Shown here: positions 45,538 to 56,076 of the stretch, piece by piece
Position numbering within the stretch: position 1 is the first letter of the stretch
Layout: each line of letters begins with the position of its first letter
Source: Gamsiella multidivaricata
Lineage: Eukaryota > Mortierellomycota > Mortierellomycetes > Mortierellales > Mortierellaceae
Direction of reading: 5' to 3'
NCBI RefSeq assembly: GCF_025024155.1
Contig: NW_026251725.1
Coordinates: 62,001-126,000, forward strand
DNA length: 64,000 nucleotides
Program-made: the position numbers and the translations under genes
Notes under the pieces: generated by a model
The model's input: only the letters and a program-made list of their open reading frames with translations
What the model was told of the DNA's origin: nothing
The model's database searches: none

Positions 45538-47072
45538 CTAGAATCCCTTCTTGACCAACAACTTGTCAATGCACGCCAGGATCGTCCACTTGCGGTTCTC
45601 GGCCTCCTGGAAGACATGCGAGCGGGGCGAATAAAACACGTCGTCCGTCACCTCCTCCTGCTTGCGTGGCAGGCAATGCAAGAACTTCCAGTCCGCCTGT
45701 GCCCCGCTCTCGTTAATCAGCTCCGTCGTCAATTGGTATCCCTTGAACGCCTCAACACGCTGCTTCTTTTCTTCCTCCTGACCCATGCTGATCCTATTGT
45801 ATAAAGAATAAAAAAAGAAAAAAAAAACAACGTGTAGACATGTCAGTAACCAGCAAATAAAAGTAAACCCTAAAATAATTAACGCGCTACCTTCATTGCG
45901 CGAGCCTTACCATGTATCGGTAACAACAATATCCGCGCCACGAAGGGCTTCCTTCGGATCATGATAAACCCCAACCTCCGTCCCTGCCTCCTTCGCATTC
46001 TTTTGTGCCAGCTTCAAAATCCCCGCGTTCGGTTCATATCCCTTCGGTGTCGCCATGCTGATGTGCATCCCGACCTTTGGCAACTGCAGCAGCAACGAAT
46101 GAAGAATATTATTGCCATCGCCCACCCATGCCAGGCGCAGGTTTTTCAGAGTCGAGGCTGGAGACGTCGTGTGGGGTTCTGATCCCTGAGGTGTGTAGAG
46201 TTCGTGCAGCGTCATCAAGTCGGCAAGGATCTGTGTGGGATGGTAAAGATCCGAGAGGGCGTTGATAATAGGCACGGTCGAGTACTTTGCCAATGTCTAC
46301 AGCAAACCACGGACGCAATAACAAAAAAACAAAAAAAATCGAAGAGCAGGGTTAGCTAATGGACACAACAAGAAGACTGGAAAGGAAGAACAGAGAGAGA
46401 TAAGACGAGTAGTGTGGTGTGTACCTCGATCTCTGAATGTGCGCCGACACGGGCCATGATACCGTCGACCATGCTCGACACCACCTTGCTCGTGTCCAAC
46501 AGCGACTCGTTCACGCCCAACTGAATATCCTGCGATCCCAAAAACATTGCATGTCCGCCTATTACAATGCACAAAAGAAAAAAAGAAAAACGTCGTTAGA
46601 ACAATCCTCTCATCCTCCCATCTCCACCTTCACGTATATTATCATCATCAATCCATTCCTCGTTTCTCTCTCCCTCAACCAACTTACCAAGGTATGTAAC
46701 GGCAGTCTCAGTAGCGACACGCGTACGAGTCGACCGCTTCGAGAACATCAACGCCATCGTCTTGCCCCTCAGCGGTGCATCGCTCGCCTTTCCAAGCACC
46801 TTGGCCTGATGCTTAAATTCACAAGCACTCTGGATCACATCGCAGAGCTGCTTTGCTGACAGATCGTTATCCGTCAACAGATGGGGTACTCCTGAAATCG
46901 TGGGAACATCCGCGGTCGAGTACGTCTTGCTGCAGTCCCGGACGGAAGCGTGAAAAGATCGGGCAATGACTGAGGGTGCAACGACTATGGCTGCTGCTGA
47001 AGCTGGAGCTGAGATCGAGGCGGCTGCGTGTGTGCCTGCGACCGAAGAAAGGCGGGTCAGGTTTTTGATCAT
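45538..47072 (-). CDS. ARG3: Ornithine carbamoyltransferase, mitochondrial
   Basis: Four exons in minus order: 47072-46688, 46558-46425, 46296-45911 and 45793-45538; 386 residues. The N-terminal 45 residues are Ser/Ala/Arg-rich without acids, a likely mitochondrial presequence. Catalytic motifs are intact: the carbamoyl-phosphate loop [33 protein letters not shown], the HPTQ loop ([12 protein letters not shown]), [37 protein letters not shown] with the ornithine-binding SMG, and the catalytic cysteine in FLHCLPRK. It makes citrulline from ornithine and carbamoyl phosphate in arginine synthesis. The start at 47072 is chosen over an in-frame ATG at 47153 because the extension is low-complexity. 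It ends FIDKLL-type helix and GF. Confidence 0.96.
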
Positions 47073-47610
47073 TGTGGGGGGGTAGTGAGAAAGGGTGGAG
47101 TCAAGAAGAGTAGAGGAGTAGAGGGTGGTGGTGCAGTGGAGCTGAAGACGCAATGAGAATGTGCAGGGTGAATGTAAAAAGTGAATGCGGATGCTAGGCG
47201 TGGGGCGGGTGTGATCAAAGCGAGGGAAGGGAAGGAAAGAAAGAAGCGGTGGTGAGCTGTGCCTGGGAGTGAGTGCCTTTTCTCGGAGAAAAAAAAAAGG
47301 AACGTGGGTTTTTATCTCTCAGCGCTTTTCGAGGGTGATGATCTGCCGCGACTCATCCTGCATCGCAACAGTCACTTCCCCAGCTACTTAACCTTATTTG
47401 CCCTTCCTGCTTGCCGTCCTTGAGCGTACCCGATCCGCTCCCACGCAAAGAATGCCCTTCGATACATTGTTCCTTTTATTTATTTCGCTTCAAGGCTCTA
47501 GCATGGTACGCTGTACAGGCGCAGTTGAGCTTGACTACTCTGATACACGATACCACTGACTGACATCGTCCCCCCCCCCACCCCAGGTACCCTGTCTGTC
47601 TCCACATCCA
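47073..47610. other. OTC promoter region
   Basis: 538 bases between OTC and the glutaredoxin gene on the same strand. No gene. A C-run lies at 47570-47580. Confidence 0.4.
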
Positions 47611-47792
47611 TCAAACGAGCGACACACCCAGGGCTTCAAGTCGTGGTCGGAGCTGTCCCTTTTCCTCCAACGCCTGCAAGTTATCCCGTCCGCCAATCGA
47701 CTCGCCCTTCAAGAAGATCGAGGGGAACGTCGAATGTCCACGTGCAATCTTTGTCAACACTCTCTTAATATCCGCATCGTTGTCTATCACAC

Positions 47793-47823
<31 letters not shown>

Positions 47824-48543
47824 CCTTTTGGACGCAATTAGCAAAATGGGAATGACGGAAATGCTCTCGAAAACAACACACCTTCCAGATCGACTTCCAG
47901 CACCTTGATATCCTGTGTATAACTATAAAGCAGTTTCTTCGCCGCCGCAGAGTACCTACACACACCCCCCCATCAATCCGTTCGACAACAATCAGTGAAC
48001 CCAGTGTCAGTCATCAATGATTGCTCTTCAGCAGAACCAGTCAACTAAACCATTTTCAGTAATACAGTAAGTAGTACAGCAACACAGCACAGGACACAGC
48101 AAAAATCCGGAGCTCAAGGGGTCCTTACGGGCAATACGACTTTGAGAACACCATGATCCGATTCGTATCGATCAAATGCTGGATCCGCTTCTCCAGTACC
48201 ACCATCGGCGTCTCCTGTCCCGCATCTAGTGTACATACGTTTCAATTCCCAGAACACAGAAAGTCAGAACATGGCACTGGCATGTAGTTCGTGCTTGCAC
48301 CTATGTGGCATACTTACCGCTATCGCCACGCTGAGGTGTATCCTGTGTCAAATCCAGTGGCTCGCCCTCGCCATTCAACTCCACACGCGTGGATGTCGTG
48401 CCCAGGTGCTTGGTCGTGTTCAAGAACAGGTAGTAGAGTCCAAACAAGGAGACCAGCAGGAATATCAGCCCACGAATCCTTCGTGAGCGCAAGAATGCTG
48501 AGAACATCGGCACTCTTTGTGGTTTCGTTGATAGGGATTCCAT
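47611..48543 (-). CDS. Membrane-anchored monothiol glutaredoxin (Grx6/Grx7-like)
   Basis: Four exons in minus order: 48543-48318, 48225-48129, 47955-47882 and 47783-47611; 189 residues. Residues about 25-44 form a single N-terminal membrane anchor (IRGLIFLLVSLFGLYYLFLN) after a basic cytosolic start. The glutaredoxin fold follows: IMVFSKSYCPYSAAAKKLLY, with active site C107-P-Y-S110, then VLEVDLEDNDADIKRVL, the cis-proline loop STFPSIFLKGESIGG and NLQALEEKGQL. CPYS with serine instead of the second cysteine is the monothiol type found in yeast Grx7 of the early secretory pathway. It probably handles glutathionylation or metal/redox balance in the ER/Golgi lumen. Intron 3 has a 26-base T run on the sense strand. 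Confidence 0.92.
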
Positions 48544-49499
48544 GTCTGGTTTGTCTTGTGTATGTATGTATGTGCGTGTGTGTGTGTGAGTGTGTGTGGG
48601 GGGGAGGGGGGGGGGGGGGGGGGGGAGAATGTTTGCTTGCACAGTTGCGAATGAGTTTTTGGAAGTGGGAGTGAGGTGAATGAGCGAGGAAGGAAGGAGC
48701 GTGGAGGAAGGGGAAGGGGCAAGGAGCCAGGTTGTCCCCCTCTTACCCCATTACGCAAATGTTCAGCATAGTGTCTCCTCAGGATAAGACCCTTTTTTTT
48801 CTGAATGGAATGGTGTACACACACACACACCCCTTGCAAAATGCTCGCGTTGCTTGCTCTCGACTGTCCGTCGTCGCAATCTTTATTAGCTCGGTCATTG
48901 CCAGTTTCAAAGTCCAGCTCAAGAAGTCAGCAATGCAACCATATATATTTTTTTTTTCAATACTCGACGTTTGATTCATTCGCAGACCACACGTGAGAAT
49001 ATCCCGTACATGGACCAGCAAACCAGTCGCATGCACACCATGTCGGCATGAGCGTTCATCTTCTACATCATCACCTCCATCATCACCTACATCATCACTT
49101 ATCACCATGCTAGAAAACGGTAGACCACGTTGGAGTCGGCCACCCTTCTTTCCTATTCCTCTCCCTGAAGGTGACAGCTTCAGCTTCGTCCCCACGTATT
49201 TTCCCAAGTTTCACCAAAGGACAAAGAGTCCAGCCCGACGCTACCACCTCAGACTTTGGAGAGCTCAAAGGAAACCCTCCAAGGCATCGCCCGTTAAATA
49301 CAACTGGTACCCTACCAGCTATGAATCCCTCAGGAGAAAGCGAGCCTCCCCCCCTCCTGATTTTTGCACGTTGACTTGAAGGTAGCACAAACAAGTATAC
49401 TATTTTATTCAATTCACTGGGACAAAAAATATATATGGTTGCTGACTTTTTGAGCTGGACTCTGAAGCGGTGTTCGGTGCGAGAGACATAATTAAAAGT
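48544..49499. other. Glutaredoxin promoter and intergenic sequence
   Basis: The leader carries TG repeats and a G-run at about 48599-48626 (interrupted by one A). At 49110-49412 both strands are open with moderate coding character but no domain or start context, so no gene is called. Confidence 0.4.
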
Positions 49500-50264
49500 C
49501 TATACGCTCGCTTTCTCCGGCTGCGTAAGCGTCAAGCTAGAGACCCCCATCTCGCGGTCATCCCAGTTCGACCCCACAAAGTCAACCGCAACCCCAATCG
49601 CCCTCTGATACCCGATCCAGCAATTGCCCTGCCGTCCACCGCCCACTCTCTCCTCCGGTTCGCCCAACAGCTGAACCACCTCATGCGCCTTCTTTGTCAT
49701 ATCCATCTCAATCATCTCTGCAATCACGGTCGCGTCCTCGCGTCTTGTCCGTGGTATAATAAACGGAAGAGGGAACGTCTCAAACTTATCCGTCGGGTGT
49801 CTGTAGAGATGGATAGCCACAAGCCTTAGCAGCGCAGGGTCTGGTGCCGTGTTCTTGGAAGGGCTGTATTCAGTGGGAACAATGGGTTTCAAGGGCTCGT
49901 AGTTGAAAGAGATCCCGAGGGGGGTATACGAGTAATAGACTGCGTCCTTGTATATCTTGATCGTCGGCTCTGACACTTTTGAGTTCGTTCCTGTTGTCTT
50001 CTTGGTCACCTCCTTCAGGACAGAGTCGATCGCTGCTGACCCTGGCTGTTGTCCAAGCAATGAGTGCAACTCCATGGCGATCAGAATCAATGAAAGAAAT
50101 CTCTTCGTTCCGTCTGGACTTTGTCGTCTTTTTATTTCAAGGTGACGTAAAATCCCGGTCAAGTTCAGCGGTCCAATGACTCCTCCATAGACCAAGAACC
50201 AAGGATGATAATGCTGTGCTACATCGTACCCTTCTGCTTGTCGCTTTCTTTCTTTTTTAAACAT
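49500..50264 (-). CDS. Uncharacterised 254-residue protein directly behind CSN1
   Basis: Single open frame from ATG at 50264 to the stop at 49500. The sequence looks folded and conserved: YHPWFLVYGGVIGPLNLTGI, IKIYKDAVYYSYTPLGISFN, LLRLVAIHLYRHPTDKF, EVVQLLGEPEERVGGGRQG, WIGYQRAIGVAVDFVGSNWD. I recall proteins of this pattern (PLGISF..., LGEP..., GGG..., DF) from other fungi, but no named function. The ATG lies only 11 bases after the stop of the CSN1 gene on the same strand, with no room for a promoter; either the promoter is inside CSN1 or the two share a transcript. A start further inside is possible, but the next in-frame Met would remove about 60 conserved-looking residues. Confidence 0.7.
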   Translation of the reverse strand: MFKKERKRQAEGYDVAQHYHPWFLVYGGVIGPLNLTGILRHLEIKRRQSPDGTKRFLSLILIAMELHSLLGQQPGSAAIDSVLKEVTKKTTGTNSKVSEPTIKIYKDAVYYSYTPLGISFNYEPLKPIVPTEYSPSKNTAPDPALLRLVAIHLYRHPTDKFETFPLPFIIPRTRREDATVIAEMIEMDMTKKAHEVVQLLGEPEERVGGGRQGNCWIGYQRAIGVAVDFVGSNWDDREMGVSSLTLTQPEKASV

Positions 50265-50275
50265 CCATCTTTCTT

Positions 50276-50830
50276 TTACCCGCGGTGACGGTCCCGCGAA
50301 AAGTTGCTCAGAAAGCTCGACACGTTCGAGCGCGCATCCGAAAACATCGCCGACTCGCGTCCACGTCCACCACCGTGAGTGTGGTGATGGCGATCAAACA
50401 CAACATCCGACACATCACCTGCGCTACCCTTTTCCGACGCTGGCCCCTTCACGATCAAGCCATGGTTGAACATCTGAATACGGAGCACCAGTCCCTTGGC
50501 CTCACGCTCATAATCCTGACCCATGGCTGTTGACCGCTCAAAGATCGCAGACCGCTTGTTGGTCTGCTTGGCCCACAGAATCTTTTGCTGAGAGTCGATC
50601 CTGGCTTCGATCTGTCCACCAATGATCAACGATACCAGTTCCTTCTCCAGTTCAGGGACAGTTGTCGAGAAACTTCTGGCCATCTTGGTCAGATCCACTG
50701 TCAAGAATGGACTCGTGAACTGCACCAATGCCTTTTTGCGAATGTTCGTGTAAAGCGCCTCGATGTGAGAGTGAAGATGAATGTCCAGCAAATAGTCGTT
50801 CTATTCAAAAGATATCCCGACGTTAGCCCA

Positions 50831-50865
<35 letters not shown>

Positions 50866-52391
50866 AACAACAGAACGGATTGTAATTCAGCATCGATTGA
50901 GGGTGACATACCCTCCACTTGTCCATGATGTCGAGGCAGACTGTGTAGTTTGAGTTGTAGAATCCCTGGATAAGATCGCGGATATGTGGTTCCAACTCGA
51001 GGTATTGACGGAACCCAACATTGTCGATCACCAGTCGCTTGAGCTCTGCTCGGTTGAAGCTCGCTAGAGCGCAGAGTCCTCCATAGACTGCAATGTCGTT
51101 GGCCGAAACCACGTCGCCGTACTGATGACCCACGAGCTCTTCGCCAATCGAGAGGAAGTCGCGTGCTGCGGCGTTGTATTTGCTCAAATCCAGATTAGCG
51201 AGACCAGAGGCCGCCTTCAACTTTGCCTTGGTCAGATCCTTATCCTGTGCTACCTCTGGTGTCGACTCTGCCTTGACAACATATGTCAATACGTGAGGGA
51301 AATTGCCGAGCTCAATGCTGACCTATCATTATCGTATGGGAAAATAGTATTGGTTAATAAAAATGTCAACAGCACATTTGCGCTGGACTGCAAAATGTTA
51401 AGACGCCATACCTTGATGACATTCATGCAGAGTTCGATAATGTGCTTCGATGTAGTGCAGTAGTCGCGGGTCCGAGAGTAGGATCGATGAGCACTGGTCA
51501 AATCTCCGCATGCATAGTAGTGGTTTCCTAGCTCGATGTTTCCCATCTATATTGCCCGTTGTAGAGGAAACAATTAGCAAACTGGAGAGACGAGATCGCT
51601 CCTTCAGCGCGACAGTCATGGCACAGGACTTACCCGAATGCTCTCCTTGATAGAGTTTCTCTTGTAGTTCTTGAGCTCGCCCTCTAACAGATCCGCCTGC
51701 TGCTTAGCCTTCTGGATTTGACTGTCTGTCCATGCCTTATCCATAGTTAAGAGATCGCTGCTCACGTTTGCGCTTCCGGGTGCGTCAAATTTGACAGCCT
51801 CATTCAGCTTCTTGACCAAGTTCAGATACCGAGGGATGTTGAGGGTCGACGTGTTCTTCAGCTCTTGTATGGCGAGTTTCAACGCATCGATTTGAAGCGA
51901 AGGGCAGCGGTCTGCAATGAACTCCAGGCGGTTGACCTTTGTGTGCCCTACGATAAAGAAGAAGGAAAAGGCGTTTCGTAATGGCTCGAGGTGAGCAGAG
52001 TTGCCACTGACGCCAACACTGCCACTACCACTACCACTGCTGCCGAATATACGGTGAAGCAGCTCCTGAGACAAAGACGACGCCTAATAAAAATACCTTT
52101 GTAATTCGCAATATAAGCATCCAGGTCGAGGTTATTGGGAGCGTCAACCTCGACGACCTTGACGAACCGCTTCCGCTTTGACGTAGCATTGTTGTCCGGG
52201 GCATTCGTGTTGCCGCCTTCCGCAGTCATGCTGACATTCGACAGCGACGATGGCGTGCCAGCTGTGGGCTGGTCTGCGTACATGTCGCTGTCCATGTTGG
52301 AGGTATTAGCGTTATTGTTGTCGATGGAGGTGTCCATCATTCCTGAGCTGGGCGATTGAAGACTCTGGTCAGGGGAGAGGCGAGGGTCCAT
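50276..52391 (-). CDS. CSN1: COP9 signalosome complex subunit 1
   Basis: Five exons in minus order: 52391-52097, 51947-51634, 51546-51412, 51322-50912 and 50800-50276; GT-AG, 559 residues. After a disordered 80 residues comes [20 protein letters not shown] and [20 protein letters not shown]. The Rpn7-type helical repeats continue with [40 protein letters not shown] and [20 protein letters not shown]. The PCI domain follows with [40 protein letters not shown] and [15 protein letters not shown]. Rpn7 of the proteasome lid is the close relative; the ordering and C-terminal extension ([18 protein letters not shown]) favour CSN1/GPS1. The complex removes Nedd8 from cullins. This fits functionally with the F-box gene 5 kb away, though the proximity may be chance. 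Confidence 0.92.
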
Positions 52392-53083
52392 ATATGAATC
52401 CTAGTAGCCGATATATTTGGACGCGTGTATTCGAGCGAGTCCTATTGCTCGCTTGTTCGTTTGATTGTCTGGTTTGAATGAAGAATGTCCCTTTGCTGCA
52501 AGGGTCCTCCAGGCACGACTTGAGAGTTAGGAAACAGGCTAAAGAAGAGTGAGAGGACGAAAAAGAGGGAGGAAGTGTACGCGAAGCTGAGCCAAGTCAA
52601 GGGAAAGGCGCAGGCGACCCAGCTGTCGTGGACCCCTCCCCTCCTCTCCCCTCCATTATGCGGTCACAAGCGCCATGAAAGCCACTCCCTACGCGACGCG
52701 CGCGAATTGAACCCAAACGCGCATAACCTCCTAGAATATGGCATGAAAAAAAAATGGTAGAAAAAGACCGCTGCAAACAGATCATAGCTAATGGAGTCGA
52801 AGCTACGTATCCATAGCATTAATTCTGCTATGCAATGTCCAGTTATTTTCGCTTGGCAGAGAATAGAATGTTAGTTTGAGTCCTCTGACTCCTTTCAGCG
52901 CTTTTTGTTCTTAATATAATCTCCTTTTGTCTCGTATGCCTTCATGTCCGCAAAAAAAGAAATATCAATTTGTTTTGCCTGTAACGTCCAACTCCTTCAT
53001 CTTGTAAACAATATACTTTCTTTACAACAACCGTAACGTTCGATTCATTTGGCCACTAATTGACTCGTAAACAGACCCAGGCA
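52392..53083. other. Divergent promoter region of CSN1 and the small Kre9-like gene
   Basis: No gene. A/G-rich in the CSN1 half, AT-rich in the half leading to 53084. Confidence 0.4.
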
Positions 53084-53686
53084 ATGCTCACTTTTACACC
53101 TGTACTAAGCCTGCTCTGTCTAGCACTTGGATCAGTCTCCATACTTGCGGTCCCTGTCTTTACCCCCCTCGCAAAACGCGCTTTCAACCCTCGTCAGAAG
53201 TGGCAGAGTGATGAAGTTAATTGCATCCGGATCATGAACCCAGCACCTGGTGCCACTTATTACCCCGGCTTTTTCGTCCGCATGACCTATGGCACAGAAC
53301 AATGCAACGGTGCCGCTGTTGCAGGTCCATGGACCATTCATCTTTATAACAATCCGAATATCGAGACCGGTGAAGTTCGATATGACTACCATGAAGTCAT
53401 TGCCACTGAGGTAACCTGTGAATACAGCCTTGCATTCGATTTTTTTATCTACATGCTGCGTCTGAATGAAAGGGAGCCTTTCCATAACGTACAACAAACG
53501 CCTCTATTGTATTTTTAGGTCAGCGAAGACAAGAGGAACTATATCTGGAACATCCCTCAAGACCAATACCAGAAGGCCAGGAATGTCAAGAACAAAAATA
53601 ACTACTACATTCGCATCGAAACCGAATCTCAGATGGGAGGCAAACTCGTCGGTAATGCTGGGCCTTTTGCTATTGATGAAGAATAG
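53084..53686 (+). CDS. Small secreted Kre9/Knh1-like protein
   Basis: Two exons, 53084-53410 and 53519-53686, phase 0; 164 residues. A signal peptide of about 22 residues (LLCLALGSVSILAVP) is followed by a possible dibasic processing site (LAKR). The domain reads NCIRIMNPAPGATYYPGFFV, GPWTIHLYNN, YIWNIPQDQYQ, NNYYIRIETESQMGGKLVGN and AGPFAID. This is the pattern of the Ser-Thr-rich/Kre9-Knh1 beta-sandwich family (opening proline-glycine hairpin, central W-x-I-P, closing YYIRI...GPF-I). Unlike the genes at 13105 and 18756 it has no transmembrane segment or stalk, so it should be released or held in the wall. The start at 53084 is the first ATG that gives a signal peptide. Confidence 0.78.
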
Positions 53687-54323
53687 TCCTTTCCGCCGTG
53701 ACGATCCATCAGATGCCCATTCGAAAGTGCTTGCAAGCTTCAAGCGAGAAATTAGCTCCCACGCCAAAGTAGAAATTGGTCGATCCCCAAGCTGACCCAT
53801 ATGTCGGTAGAGACCTAGACAAAAGGATCTGGCCCTCGTATATAACTTCCCAAAGAGAATATTGGTTTTCAGAGCAACTATTAGTCTGGGTACCTGAGTA
53901 GTATAAACTACACTTCATATTGACCACTGAATGAGCCAGCAAAAACCTCATGTCGCTACCGTGCTGAACACCCATTTTAAACGCAATGCCACACCAGGCA
54001 GCTGTAATGAACTCTGCATCCTAATTAACGTCCTCCGTATACTTTTCTAGCCCTGGGTCTCCTTCACAGCACTCTCAAGGAAATCATTGTCCGCATAGGC
54101 CTTGCCACGATTATTGGGACTGGAGCCACGGCGGCGCAAGGGGCGATCAGGTTGCGGAAGCATGAGCTGGAGCCTTCAGAACGTGCTGCTGATTTTGGTT
54201 CAGAAACAGAAAAGGACACTGGCCCAAATTTTATTTAGTTGGACAAGGATCTTCAAAAACGTATCGGGACATTTTTTCGTCCAGTCCTCTCACGGTGACA
54301 CACACTCCGCAAAAAAAAAAAAA
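53687..54323. other. Intergenic with short open frames
   Basis: No assigned gene. Minus-strand frames at 53709-53975 and 54047-54163 look somewhat protein-like (for example ADNDFLESAVKETQG) but are short and have no place for further exons. Confidence 0.35.
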
Positions 54324-55308
54324 ATGACGGTGCTCACCCTCGTTCGGCATTCCTCTCCGAGACGACTTCCCTCCATCCTCATCGCATCTCGATTCCGCCA
54401 CCACCACAAAACCGCCACCAGATTCACCATCCCCTCAACTGCAGCCATGTCCACCGCTACGATCGATAAACCCCACCCACTCGAGTTCCTTATTGGAACC
54501 TGGTCCGGGAAGGGCAAGGGGTTCTACCCCACGATCCCCTCGTTCGAGTTCTTTGAAGAGGTCACTTTTGTGAAAGACCCAGCCGGTCGTCCTGTTGTTG
54601 CCTACGTCCAAAAGACCCGACGCGCCGTTGCAGGATCAGGGTCAGGGGAGGGATCGGAGCATAAAGATTTGGTGCCTGGACCACCGCTGCACGCGGAAAG
54701 CGGGTTTATTCGTCTACCTGGTTGGTCGAACGAAAAGTGTGAACTCATCCTGAGTCAACCTACAGGTACTTGGATACTTTACATGTATTATGTACCCCTG
54801 TTCATTTATTCGATTGTTCAATGGCTGCAGTTGGAGCCTGACCTTTTTTTATTGATAGGCATCGCAAGTGTAGAAGTCGGCAGGATTGACGGAACATCAA
54901 TTGATTGGACTACATCGGGCATCGTGCGATCTCCTAGTGCAAAGGTAACGCTGGGGGGAATGAAAAAGAGGGTTGTATAGCGCCAGAGGTACCAGACATC
55001 TGGCGCAGTCGATGACCGTGGCAAGCCGTCCTAACTTGCCTTATCACTGCTTTTTTCTGATAGCCACCCCACGTTACGCGGTTTACGAGGTAGGTAGTAG
55101 TGCTCTTTTGTGCTTGGGTCTCTTGCAGCTCATGCTAATGATGCCAAATATTAATGCTCCTGTAATTTGGTACTGCATACATGATAGGAAATGGGTGGTG
55201 GACCTACGCAAGAAGACATTTTCGTATATCTTTGCGATGGCCACAGAGGAGACCCCATTGCAGCCCCATCTGGAGGTGTACCTTCGCAAGGTCGAGACAC
55301 TAGCCTAA
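54324..55308 (+). CDS. Nitrobindin-like heme-binding beta-barrel protein (THAP4 C-domain type)
   Basis: Four exons: 54324-54765, 54859-54944, 55064-55089 (26 bases) and 55188-55308; GT-AG, 224 residues. The first 40 residues are rich in Arg, Ser and His without acids, so a mitochondrial presequence is possible; a second ATG at 54447 (MSTATIDKPHPLEF) would give a cytosolic form of 183 residues. The core has the nitrobindin signature HPLEFLIGTWSGKGKGFYPT, then FEFFEEVTFV, HAESGFIRLPG, IASVEVGRIDGTSIDW and, after the last junctions, PPHVTRFTRKWVVDL and FAMATEETPLQPHLEVYLRK. The His of QPHLEV sits where I recall the heme-liganding His of nitrobindins. Such proteins bind ferric heme and are linked to nitric oxide and peroxynitrite handling. 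Confidence 0.85.
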
Positions 55309-55482
55309 AAAGATAGTTCTTTGTCTTGTTGCGCAGACTAGAGGGGATGGAATGTCGACTTGTCCACCGCCAGAAAATAAGGTTACCTTTCAGTTGCCCT
55401 CAACCCTCTTTTTTTCTGCGTACCTCCTCCTCCATGGTAATCGATTCTTTCTCGCTCATTCCATTCTCTTGATCCTTTTCTC

Positions 55483-55489
55483 TTATAAA
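55483..55489 (+). promoter_or_regulatory. TATA box of the ACT-domain gene
   Basis: TATAAAA 69 bases before the ATG at 55552, in a CT-rich context. Confidence 0.55.
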
Positions 55490-55551
55490 ACGGAACTTCT
55501 CTCTCTTCTCGTTCCTCTCACTTTCAAATAAACATCATCATTACTGCAACA

Positions 55552-55977
55552 ATGGCTATGAAACTCGAGCTCGAACTGGATCCGCTCGACTATACGATCC
55601 ATCGTCTTCCTCCCACGACCCCGGCCTCGATCTACCTGCCCCTGGTCGACAATCAGGCCTGGTACAGTATCACCAAGACCTCTGAAGAGATCTCCCTCGT
55701 CATCTCCCACGCATACCCCAGTACCAAGGAGAACCAACTGGTCCCCAACGACGAGCACAAGATCTCGCCAGGTTGGCGTTGCTTCAAGGTCAAGGGTCCT
55801 CTCGATTTCAGTTATGTCGGTATCATGGCCAATCTCTCTGGTGCACTCGCAGACAATAGGATCTCGGTGTTTGTGGTCAGTACATATGATACTGATTATA
55901 TCCTAGTCAAAGAGGACAAGGCTATGGACGCCAAGGAAGTGTTTGAGAGCATTGGACATTCCGTTGACGTCCTCTAA
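55552..55977 (+). CDS. Small ACT-domain protein
   Basis: Intronless, 141 residues. Residues about 1-60 (LDPLDYTIHRLPPTTPASIY, WYSITKTSEEISLVI) and 70-135 (GWRCFKVKGPLDFSYVGIMA, LADNRISVFVVSTYDTDYIL) form the paired ACT arrangement of the ACT_7/CASTOR-like group. The second half carries the typical beta-alpha-beta pattern with G(I/V)MA..S..LA....S.F..STYDTDY. Members bind small molecules, often amino acids; in animals related proteins sense arginine for TORC1. Whether this one senses an amino acid is inference. A near-perfect TATA box and CT-rich leader precede it. It converges with the methyltransferase gene, 100 bases away. Confidence 0.87.
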   Translation: MAMKLELELDPLDYTIHRLPPTTPASIYLPLVDNQAWYSITKTSEEISLVISHAYPSTKENQLVPNDEHKISPGWRCFKVKGPLDFSYVGIMANLSGALADNRISVFVVSTYDTDYILVKEDKAMDAKEVFESIGHSVDVL

Positions 55978-56076
55978 TTGCAAAGGACATTCTCAAGACA
56001 TTAAAAAAGAATTATTTTTAAGAGCGTTCATGTTTGTAATATTGAAAGCGGTTTTATTCCGCTGCAAGAGCTATCA

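Noticed and set aside
49110..49412. Small genes on either strand behind the glutaredoxin gene
   Set aside because: Both strands are open over the same short interval and neither has a domain, start context or neighbouring exons.
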